This document shows positions 55,757 through 64,000 of a stretch of 64,000 nucleotides of DNA, in pieces; positions within the stretch are counted from its first letter, which is position 1, and the number at the start of each line of letters is the position of its first letter. The notes below the pieces were generated by a model. It did not search any database, was not told where the DNA came from, and saw nothing but the letters and a program-made list of their open reading frames with translations. This DNA comes from Onthophagus taurus (lineage: Eukaryota > Arthropoda > Insecta > Coleoptera > Scarabaeidae), in contig NC_091970.1 of assembly GCF_036711975.1 (NCBI RefSeq), forward strand, positions 11,787,501-11,851,500. The letters run 5' to 3'. The translations under genes were made by a program, and so were the position numbers.

Positions 55757-57179
55757 TACATTACATTACATTACATAGAAAACATAACGGCAGGGCAGTG
55801 GTATAAAACATGCTCAACCGCCTCTGTTTCCACCGCACATAGTCAACATTCAACATCGTCGGTTAAACCCAACAAGTTGAGGTGTGCTTTTAATCGGCAG
55901 TGCCCAGTAAAAACACCCATTAGAACTTTTATACTACTGCGGACAAGTCCTAAAATATTCCGGGGTTTGACAGTGGAGATGTTAATAAACACTTTAGCAT
56001 GACTCATTCCAGGAGAACTGGTCCACAGTAGGCGAAGTCTCTTTTCAGCCCACACTCCAATCCTACATTTGGTCATCGCAAATGATACACCAACTGCTGG
56101 TTCCGGCCCCACAAACGCTTCAGCGCTGCCATCTCATGCTAGCTTATCTGCCGCTTCCTTACCAGCAACCCCACAGTGACCCGGGACCCAGATCAGAGAG
56201 ACTCTGTTATCACAACTCAGTGTGTTTAATGTTCTCTTACAATCATTAACCAGAGCCGACACCGATTTCACGGCTTGCAGCGCCTGGAGAGCGGCTTGAC
56301 TGTCTGAGAAAATTCGTACTGTCATGTTCTTCACCCCTCTTTCAAGAAGAATTTTAGCACCCCAAATACAGTATAGGACGTACCCAGGCTGTAAGCTTGC
56401 TTAATTCGTGGTGTCTGGCAGTATACTCCTGCTCCGACCCCTTCAGGCGTTTTTGATCCATCTGTGTACAAGCAAATGTCTGCCTGAACCAGAGAATTTT
56501 CATTTTCGATGCAGGACTGCAACTCAGGCCAAATCTGACGGCACTGATAGCACAATATCAGTGCTTATAATGTCTTCAGCAGCCCATTGGTAGGACATGT
56601 CGGAACAGTTTTGAGCATATTGCTTAAATCTGTAAATGATTGTTCTAGCCACTTTCTCTATATGCAAATGCAGAGGAGATAGGCCAAGCAGAACCTCCAC
56701 TGCTAGAGTTGGCGTTGTGTTTATCGCACCAAAGATTGCCAATCCGACTACTCGTTGAATTTGTGAAAGTTTACTGATAACTGAAGTCTGTCGGACTTTC
56801 CCATACCAGGCTGCTGCTCCGTATGTGATCAGATCCTGTCTTTCAGGGGTAAGACCCCAATTTTTTCCACAAAGACTGCGACAAGTCCACAAGGATAGTC
56901 CAGCTTTGTGCAAAACTCCCTGCAAATGTCCATTCCATGACAGGGTTTTGTCTAGGATTACTCCTAGATGACTTCCTTTGAGAAAGGAATTTCTTTACCT
57001 TGGATAGTTGGGCGGATTAGTCCATCCAACTTTCGTTTCCTGGTGAAGAGCACAATAATTGTCTTTTGCGGGTTTATTAAGAGGTTCTTTCTCTTACACC
57101 AAGCACAAATGGTATCTAGGATCACCTGGAGGACTTTAAACAAAGTTACCCTGGATACGAAATAAGACAAACTTCAATA
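55757..57179 (-). mobile_element. 5'-truncated LINE with RNase H inserted in gypsy
   Basis: Minus strand from 57170: LLINPQKTIIVLFTRKRKLD and IRPTIQGKEIPFSKEV (RT C-terminal), LITYGAAAWYGKVRQTSVIS, TPTLAVEVLLGLSPLHLHIE, then YTDGSKTPEGVGAGVYCQ (RNase H), IFSDSQAALQALQAV, SLIWVPGHCGVAGKEAADKL, and VLMGVFTGHCRLKAHLNLLG followed by CAVETEAVEHVLYHC zinc tail near 55800. Several frameshifts. Ends at ATTACATTACATTACAT repeats (55758-55776). I/Jockey-like group. Confidence 0.85.
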
Positions 57180-57340
57180 AAATTGGTTTCATTTTGTAAT
57201 ACAAGCTTAAAAGTGGCAGGGTATGCAACAATTAAGGTAAATTATAATAATAACTCGTATAATTTGAATGTGCATCTTACGGAGGATAATAAAGAACCTT
57301 TGTTGGGAAGAGAATGGAGTCATGGAGAATAGCATAGTGA
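57180..57340 (+). pseudogene. Ty3/gypsy protease-region fragment
   Basis: Reads CNTSLKVAGYATIKVNYNNN, NLNVHLTEDNKEPLLGREW, the end of a gypsy protease (LLGRxW). It is the continuation of the gag copy at 55146-55756 on the far side of the LINE. Confidence 0.75.
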
Positions 57341-57357
57341 TGAAAAAAATATACCTA

Positions 57358-58815
57358 CAGTGATAGAATAAAGTCTACATACAGCCCGGAAAATGATAAT
57401 ATCTCAGCTCCCGAAATGTAATTCAATGAAATTTTTTAACAAAACATGTAAGAAGTCCATATTATTTCCATATTTTACATAAAAACTATATAAATTATTA
57501 TTAATCAAGGGGAACACAACATAATCATATCTTTAACTCAAAAAAGTCTACATACAGTCCTAAAAAAAATCTATCAGTGTCCGTTATAGCTCAATAGAAA
57601 TATACAACTATCTAGCGCTGAATAACAAATAAAACTAGACTAACACTAGCATTAGATCTATAACTAAAAACATTCCGTTTAGCCGTGTGTCTCTTAACAC
57701 GGAAAAACCGAAATGATGTTTTTAGGTGTAATAGAACCAGAACTAGAAAGTATCTATTTTTACACTACGTGCGGCTAAATCCGAATGTTTCTAGTTCTAG
57801 ATCTAGTGTTAGTTCTAGTTTTGCACTATCACTAGAACTAACACAAAATCTAGAACTAGAATAATTCGGGTTTAGCCGTCTTGAGAGACGTGTGGCTAAA
57901 TCCGAATGTTTCTAGTTCTAGGTCTTGTGTTAGTTCTAGTGATAGTGCTAGTGTAAAACTAAAACTAAAATAATTCGGGTTTAGCCGTCTTGAGAGACGT
58001 GCGGCTAAATCCGAATGTTTCTAGTTCTAGATCTAGTGTTAGTTCTAATTTTGCACCATCACTAGAACTAACACAAGAAAGACCTAGAACTAGAATAATT
58101 CGGATTTAGCCGTCTTGAGAGACGTGCGCCTAAATCCGAATGTTTCTAGATCAAGATCTAGTGTTACACTATCACTAGAACTAACACAAGACCTAGAACT
58201 AGAATAATTCGGGTTTAGCCGTCTTGAAAGATGTGCGGCTAAGCCCGAATGTTTCTAGTTCTAGGTCTAATGTTAGTTCTAGAGACAGTGGTAAGTAGCG
58301 CTAGTTAGTATAAGATATCACTATGTTGTATATTTTTATTGAAATAAAACTAGAACTAGCACTAGACCTAGAATTAGAAACATTTGGGTTTAGCCGTCTT
58401 TTGAGACGTACGGCAAAACCCGAATATTCCTAGTTCTAGGTCTTGTGTTAGTTCTAATGATAGTGCTAGTGTAAAACTAAAACTAAAATAATTCGGGTTT
58501 AGCAGTCTTGAGAGACGTGCGGCTAAATCCGAATGTTTCTAGTTCTAGATCTAGTGTTAGTCCTAATTTTGCACTATCACTAGAACTAACACAAGACCTA
58601 GAACTAGAATAATTGGGATTTAACCGTCTTGAGAGACGTGCGACTAAATCTACTGCTGTAGCCTTCACTTCGTAGCACAAGTCAAAGTGTTTCGACTTTG
58701 TATTAAAATAATATAGACTTCTAATACCCTTTGTTTAAAAAATTCATTGAATTACATTTCAGGAGCTGAGATATTATCATTTTCTCGGGTGTATGTAGAC
58801 TTTATTGTATCACTG
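57358..58815. mobile_element. Tc1/mariner-type non-autonomous element with palindrome array
   Basis: Ends CAGTGATAGAATAAAGTCTA and TAGACTTTATTGTATCACTG are inverted repeats that extend about 75 bp inward (CTCAGCTCC(C/T)GAAATGTAATTCA). TA flanks both (57356-57357, 58816-58817). No transposase. The centre is filled by the array at 57625-58650. Confidence 0.8.
57625..58650. repeat. Tandem array of about 110-bp palindromes
   Basis: About eight units each contain CGGGTTTAGCCG, a 6-10 nt loop and CGGCTAAATCCG, embedded in CTAGAACTAGA / TCTAGTTCTAG and ACTAGAACTAACAC / GTGTTAGTTCTAGT words. Centres lie near 57690, 57880, 57990, 58105, 58225, 58400, 58508 and 58630. Half of such a unit (CGGGTTTTGCCG with CTAGAAACTTT) also occurs in the Penelope-like terminal repeats near 8180 and 12000. 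Confidence 0.85.
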
Positions 58816-58817
58816 TA

Positions 58818-59442
58818 TGTAGCAATTAAAAAAACTTACTTAACAATTAATCGTTAAGACATTGATGGCGGTTCTAAAATGCAACGAAAATCATACACAA
58901 TATTTATCCCCTTCATACGATGAAAGTTTTATGTGAATCTTTTTCGATAAAATTGATGGTTTATGAATTATAAGGTCGTCTCAATTTAAATGCCTCACCC
59001 GGTATAACATCAAAGTGTGTCATTAAATTTCAACACTTCATTATTCATTTCCTTAAATAGGACAGTTAGGTGTCCATTTGTTCCCGTGATATCATCTATA
59101 TTCGTTTCTTTCAACTGTGTTATAATACTCATGCATCTAAGAGTTGTGTATGTTGGTCTGTATTTATTTATTATGTTATACATTTTCTTTCTTTGTTAAA
59201 CTTTCTATGACGTGAACTCTTGAAGCAAAAATTACATTTATAAAGCGAACAAAATGAAATGCACATTTAACTTTATAACATCCATTATTTTTTTATTTTA
59301 AAGTAGCGTTAATGAGTATCATTATCAATCGATAGTTTATTAATTAGTTTAGGTTTTCGTTATGTAAAATGTTTATTTTATTTCAATAAAACTTTTGTAA
59401 AGTTAGCCATCAATTTTTTCTAGATAGAATTTTACATAATAT
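58818..59442. other. Unannotated AT-rich stretch
   Basis: A possible MITE scrap near 58975-59005 (CAATTTAAATGCCTCACCCG). No gene. Confidence 0.4.
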
Positions 59443-59803
59443 ACAGGGTGGTTCAGTTTTATTTATAATACTCCATCTTTGATAATAAGTGAAATATTCG
59501 CGATTGTCGTTTTCGCAAAATTTTCAATTTTTCCCGATAGGGCGAAAACAAAAGACGATAGCTGTTCGGAGTTTTCGGCATTAACATTTTCTCGAAAAAC
59601 GAGATTATGACATGTAAACTACTTTTTTTCTATCTCTTTTAGTTTCGGAGATAGCCTATGCGGACATCGAAAATGGGACATTGATCGCTCATAGCTCGAA
59701 AACAAAAGAATTGCGACCCTATGTTTATATAAGAAACTTATATTATTTTGGCAAGTACTACCTCCTAGTAAAGTTTCCCGATTAAAAACTGAACCACCCT
59801 GTA
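59443..59803. mobile_element. MITE with ACAGGGTGGTTCAGTTTT ends
   Basis: ACAGGGTGGTTCAGTTTT and AAAACTGAACCACCCTGTA are inverted ends 361 bp apart, flanked by TA. Non-coding. Confidence 0.85.
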
Positions 59804-59960
59804 TATGGTATTTTGATTATACCAAGAGAAGCTCAACGGATTTTGATGAAGAACCTCATTCGAAAGCTTAATTCAAAAGTGTAAAAGTGCAATAAAACGT
59901 TCCGAATTCAAGTAATAAAATGCAAACTTTTTACAATTTTTGAATAAATCAGAAATATAT

Positions 59961-60966
59961 ACAGGGTGAGCCAATAGTGCGAGGACGGAAGATAGTCGCT
60001 TTATTGTTGAAAATTAAAAAAAATTCTTTATATCATCATATATTATCATCAAAGCTGCATCGATTAAAACTATTTTCAGCTATACTGGGTGTTTAACTAT
60101 TCCTATTAGGACCATACTCAACTTAATTTTTTTACATAAGCTGATTAGCTGTCTTAAATACTACAATTGCATATCTTGCTTTCAATTTTTGAATGCAAGG
60201 TTGCCAAGTTATTAATTATTTTGCGAAAATCTTTTTAAATTCATGTGATCACCTAACATTCGTTATCAGAAAGCCTTATTAATTACCTTTCATTTTTGTT
60301 AAGTATATGGTATATCTAATATGTGTATGTACTTTTTGAGATAATTAAACTGTTTCAAAAAATGTTGACATAAACTTAATTCACAAGAAATAGGCTATGA
60401 ATAAATTTTTGTAGTAATTCGCATTATTTAACAATTCAGTTTGAATTTCCTAACGTTTGGACAAGAACTTGATACACACAATTTCCAAAAAGGGCTAGAA
60501 TTTTCTGAATGGGCATTTGAAAAAGTACAACAAGAATAAATAATAAATAGTTATGGTTCTCCAAACGTTGCGTAAATCAATCGCTTCTGGTAAACAGCCT
60601 GTATAATAACATCCAATAGTATTAGCGGCGTTCGAAAGACGCAAGTTTTGTTTATCGATTGCTAAATTGCAATCTTGAATATTTAATAATAATGCTGATA
60701 ACGAATTTTAAATTAAATTAAATTTGAAAACAGGATATGCAGTTGTGCCATTTAAGACAGCTAATCAGGATATGTAAAAAGATACATAGGGTTCCATTTA
60801 AAAAAGTTAAGTTGAGTACGGTCCTGGAATAATGAAACAGCCAGTAAAATAAATTTAATCAATGCTGCTTTCATGGTAATACCTATATGATGAGATAAAA
60901 ACATTTTGTTTATTTTCAACAGTAAAGCCACTATTTTCCGTCCCTGCACTATTGACTTACCCTGTA
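59961..60966. mobile_element. Fold-back element with arms of about 240 bp
   Basis: ACAGGGTGAGCCAATAGTGC pairs with TGCACTATTGACTTACCCTG. Matching continues through CGGAAGATAGTCGC/TATTTTCCGTCC, CCATACTCAACTTAAT/AAGTTGAGTACGG and CTGATTAGCTGTCTTAAAT/TTTAAGACAGCTAATCAG. Arms are about 59961-60200 and 60730-60966. TA flanks. No coding region. Confidence 0.85.
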
Positions 60967-61137
60967 TACAGGTGTCTCACGTAACTGGTTCGTTAGAACT
61001 TTTTTAGGTTCCACTATTCGTACAGTTTTGAAATTTGGGTAGAAAATATTTTCAAGATGGCTGCCATTTCTGGTCTACCGGAAGTAGATCATAACTTCGT
61101 TATTTTAAATGAAATGCTATAGTTTTTATTATACCTT
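60967..61137. mobile_element. MITE end fragment (ACAGGTGTCTCACGTAACTG)
   Basis: Starts with TATACAGGTGTCTCACG directly against the fold-back element and has no partner end before the piggyBac insertion. Confidence 0.4.
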
Positions 61138-61537
61138 TTAACCCTCCGGTTGACGGGCTGGGTCTTTTTATTTTTTTATTGTATCTTTTCAAATATTTTT
61201 TTAAATTGTTTTATCTTCTGGGTACCTTCTTATATTTACTAAATACATGCTTTTCTGTCATTTAGTTATGAGAAGGGCTTTAGGCCTATTAGACCCAACC
61301 CGTGCATTCGTGTCGCTTTTTTTCATGTAACTTTTTTATCATAAATGATAAAAATTGTATAGGTAATTACAATTATGTATAAAACGTTCCTGGGCATCCC
61401 CTGCGTTGTAACTATACGGTGTTTCTTCTATTCAGGGGAAGTCCTGAATACAACAAGTTCTTGCGGTTGATTTTGAATAAGAAGGTAAATTTTTGTTTGC
61501 TATCAGGAAAGACCCTTTCCTGGGTTTGTCTACTGTA

Positions 61538-62177
61538 CAGGGTGTCCAAATTTCGATGGGTTTGCTGGGTATCTCAGTTATTATGAAAGATAGAAAGTTG
61601 CGGCTTTCGAGCTACTTTTTTGTGAAATTTACAATGGTGTAAACCAAATTTTCATAGCCCTCTTCGTTTTTGATATACAGGGAGTGTTTCAAAATTTACG
61701 ATTTTCAGACACCTCCTGTATCTCGGTTATCCGGAAACGTAAAAACGGGTTCTAATAGATTTTTTCACGTAGAATCCAATGGTGCACGTAGAATTTTTCT
61801 AGTCATCACGGTTTTTGAGTTATAAAGAGTTAAGTATTTTAGAAGTTGAGTATTCAGTGTTTGAGTTGTGTTTATAACTCAAAAACCGTGATGACTAGAA
61901 AAATTCTACGTGCACCATTGGATTCCACGTGAAAAAATCTATTAGAACCCGTTTTTACTTTTTTACTAAGTTTCCGGATAGCCGAGATACAGGAGGTGTC
62001 TGAAAATCGTAAATTTCAAACACTTCCTGTATATCAAAAACGAAGAGGGTTATGAAAATTTGGTTTGCGCCATTGTAAGTTTCACAAAAAAGTAGCGCAT
62101 ATTCGCGAATGCCGCAACTTTCTATCTTTCATAATAACTTAGATACCCTGCAAACCCATCGAAATTTGGACACCCTG
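61538..62177. mobile_element. Near-perfect hairpin element, arms of about 305 bp
   Basis: CAGGGTGTCCAAATTTCGAT and ATCGAAATTTGGACACCCTG at the ends, flanked by TA. The arms match nearly base for base to the centre near 61855 (CACGGTTTTTGAGTTATAAA against TTTATAACTCAAAAACCGTG). The centre word resembles the satellite 1/4 core. Confidence 0.9.
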
Positions 62178-62354
62178 TACAGATGTTCCATTTTAGGGTA
62201 ATCCCTGTTCTTTAATATTATTTCGAAATACTATATAAATGAAGGCAAACCGCTTTATGTTTAGTGAGTTGTAAGTTACTTGCACATAACGGTCTCTACA
62301 AGCCAATTTATTATTTTCATTTTGTGAAATGTATAGGTACGAACAAAAAATCAA

Positions 62355-62609
62355 TCCGATGAAATTCCAAGTCTAGACGTTAGTGACGAATCTGATAGTG
62401 AGTCCGTTGCTGAAGATATAATTAATGAACATAGTACTGATACAGAACAAGAAGAACCAGATGAAGAGGACAATCCTTCTACTAGTACTGGTAGTACCCG
62501 ATCTTCTAACAGCAAAATATCGTTACCCACTTGCCTGGAGTTCTTGGAGGAGCAAGAAAGACCAACACGCCGTTTCAATGTTAGATGCTCTTTTTTGAAA
62601 AAATTTTAG
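62355..62609 (+). pseudogene. piggyBac transposase N-terminal acidic region
   Basis: Reads SDEIPSLDVSDESDSESVAE then EEPDEEDNPSTSTGSTRSSN and EEQERPTRRFNVRCSF, the acidic Ser-rich N-terminus of piggyBac transposases, ending at TAG (62607-62609) just before the Tc1-like insertion. Preceded by an acceptor-like TGTATAG|GT at about 62336. Confidence 0.7.
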
Positions 62610-63497
62610 ATATACACTGTTGGAAATAATTCACGAGCACACCCTGTATAATCTGAACGCGTGTGTCTAGCGCAATAAAATTTGGTATGGAAGTAGTACT
62701 AAAGTAGTGTAACTTACTCTCACAAGGAGAGCGGCACAACTCTGCTGGGAGGAGAAACATCAATAGCGAAAGTATCCCCCGTGAGCTTCGCGTACCATCG
62801 CCACACGACGTGGCATAGAGTCTATAAGTCGTTGTATTGTAGCAAGAGGGATGGCCAACCATGCCACCTCAACTCGCCTCCATAGCTCCTCAACGTTAAC
62901 CGAGGAAGCCGGATAACGTAGAAGTCTCCGACCAGTCATGTCCCAAACATGTTCGATTGGATTCAGATCCGGAAAACGAGCTGGCCTAGGAAGCATTCGT
63001 ATACGGTGCTCTTCCACAAAGGTCTGTACAATACGCCCGATGTGCGTTCGGACGTTGTCGTGCTGTATAGCAGACCTGGGCACCGCCGAACGTAGGGAAG
63101 CTCAACGGACCGTAGCACTTCATCTAGGTATCGTTGACCCGTCATGGTCTGCTATACACGCAGCAAACATGTACGTCCACCATGTGTAATAGCACCCCAT
63201 ACCATAATGTTCGGTTGTCGGTGGATAGGGCATTCTTGCACGCACTGCTCGAGTAGACGATCACCGCGTCTCCGACAAACTAAAATTCGCGCATCACCGG
63301 TGCTCAATTCGAATCTTGATTCGTCGGAAAACAAAATGTCCCTCTACGCGGCAACCTACTAATGCCTAGCGTCGACCCACTCGTGACGTATGCTGCGGTA
63401 CTCGGGTGTTACTGGAATCCGCTGGATCGCACGACGCGCGCGCAGTCCACTATCTACCAAACGCCGCCATACAGTTCGCGTAGTGAATGCGCCTTCT
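62610..63497 (-). pseudogene. Tc1-like DD34E transposase inserted in piggyBac
   Basis: Minus strand: TRTVWRRLVDSGLRARRAIQ, ILFSDESRFELSTGDAR (first Asp), VWGAITHGGRTCL, then IQHDNVRTHIGRIVQTFVEE (second Asp) and FPDLNPIEHVWDMTGRRLLR (Glu 34 residues later). The first helix-turn-helix is absent and there are frameshifts and stops near 63360 and 63120. The left end TATACACTGTTGGAAATAAT is at 62610-62629. The Trp of NPIEHVW and triad residues are kept. Confidence 0.85.
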
Positions 63498-64000
63498 AAA
63501 CACTAACTTGTATATTCAAAAAGCATCAACAAAATTCAAGAGCAAATACGATGTTACACCTACCAATAAAACAGAAATGAAAGCTTTTACCGGTTTATTG
63601 TATTTAGCCAGTTCGCAGCATGGAGGCCGTAAAAAATTAAGTGAATTTTAGTCTGAAAAATGTTCCTTGCTAGCATGTCTCAACGAAGATTTATTTTCTT
63701 GATGAAGTGCATACGTTTTGACAATACCGATACAAGAGAGGAGCGACGGAAATTAGACAAACTTGCTGCCGCAAGGAACATATTTGAAAAATTTTATCAA
63801 GTTTTTAAAGAACATTACAGGGTGGGTGAATATGTGACCTTGGACGAAATGTTATTAGCATTTCGCGGAAGATATAGCTTTAGGGTTTACATTCCAAATA
63901 AACCAAGTCAATATGGGATAAAAGTATTTTCTTCAGCGGATGCAAGAACCTTTTATACATCAGATTTATGCTGAACTACAACCTACAGGACCCTTCCAAG
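63498..64000 (+). pseudogene. piggyBac transposase DDE region, partial
   Basis: Reads NKTEMKAFTGLLYLASSQHG, a stop in place of Trp near 63651, a frameshift, then SQRRFIFLMKCIRFDNTDTR, RKLDKLAAARNIFEKF and VTLDEMLLAFRGRYSFRVYI with the first catalytic Asp. PNKPSQYGIKVFSSADA follows, and after a one-base slip AELQPTGPFQ runs off the window. The remaining catalytic residues lie beyond. Confidence 0.85.

Larger units (their letters stand above)
61142..64000 (+). mobile_element. piggyBac element, right end outside window
   Basis: TTAA (61138-61141) is followed by CCCTCCGGTTGACGGGCTGG, a piggyBac-type CCCT terminus at its TTAA target. An internal inverted pair GGGCTGGGTCT / AGACCCAACCCG lies at 61156-61166 and about 61290-61302. 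The transposase follows in two pieces split by a Tc1-like insertion, and the 5' region is split by a hairpin element (61538-62177). Confidence 0.75.

Noticed and set aside
58483..58680. 65-codon minus frame in the palindrome array
   Set aside because: Produced by translation of the hairpin repeats.
59017..59199. 60-codon hydrophobic plus frame as a small membrane protein
   Set aside because: AT-rich chance frame without promoter, signal or conservation evidence.
1..64000. tRNA, rRNA or snRNA genes
   Set aside because: No cloverleaf with A/B boxes or conserved rRNA/snRNA block could be recognised by eye on either strand.

Overview
This is an AT-rich insect nuclear window. The evidence is short GT-AG introns, an insect-type SET/MYND gene, a BRAT1-like gene, and a dense mix of insect transposon families. 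A beetle is plausible from the satellite and transposon content, but the sequence does not settle the order. Only four host-type genes or gene parts could be supported: a single-exon BRAT1-like gene (12678-15596, minus), a three-exon SMYD-like gene (30161-41662, plus; 483 residues after splicing), and a small secreted-peptide gene nested antisense in the SMYD intron (30504-30761, minus) with its own TATA box and 5' UTR intron. Nearly everything else is mobile or tandem-repeat DNA.

Layout. 1-3090: remains of two LINEs (one with RNase H and a TAA-repeat tail, one CR1-like). 3399-5941: a TTAA-flanked DNA transposon with a broken Mutator-like transposase. 6025-7127: a TA-flanked non-autonomous element. 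7130-12120: a mariner-like copy split by a Penelope-like element that has inverted terminal repeats, a 14-bp target duplication and hammerhead-like cores. That element itself carries a DUF4817-type transposase gene and a complex fold-back MITE. 12678-15596: BRAT1-like. 16130-28174: satellite 1 (about 70 x 173 bp). 28175-29990: satellite 2 (10 x 182 bp). 30161-41662: the SMYD-like gene. Its second intron of about 10 kb holds the small nested gene, satellite 3 (363-bp dimers) and two LINE copies, one cut by a Harbinger MITE. 41881-45500: satellite 4 (about 21 x 173 bp). 45507-64000: a nested graveyard of LINE, gypsy, P-like, DUF7869-like, Harbinger, Tc1-like and piggyBac sequences.

Most useful observations: (1) a Harbinger element whose MADF-BESS gene and transposase gene are interleaved on opposite strands, each with an exon inside the other's intron, inserted in frame into the ORF of a second transposon with an apparent 9-bp duplication; (2) a Penelope-like element reconstructable from its target duplication and the mariner ORF it interrupts; (3) satellites 1 and 4, in opposite orientation on either side of the SMYD gene, sharing monomer length and a core motif that also occurs inside a fold-back MITE; (4) a tandem array of about 110-bp palindromes inside a Tc1/mariner-type element.

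All family names are from recognition of motifs by eye. No database search or alignment program was run.
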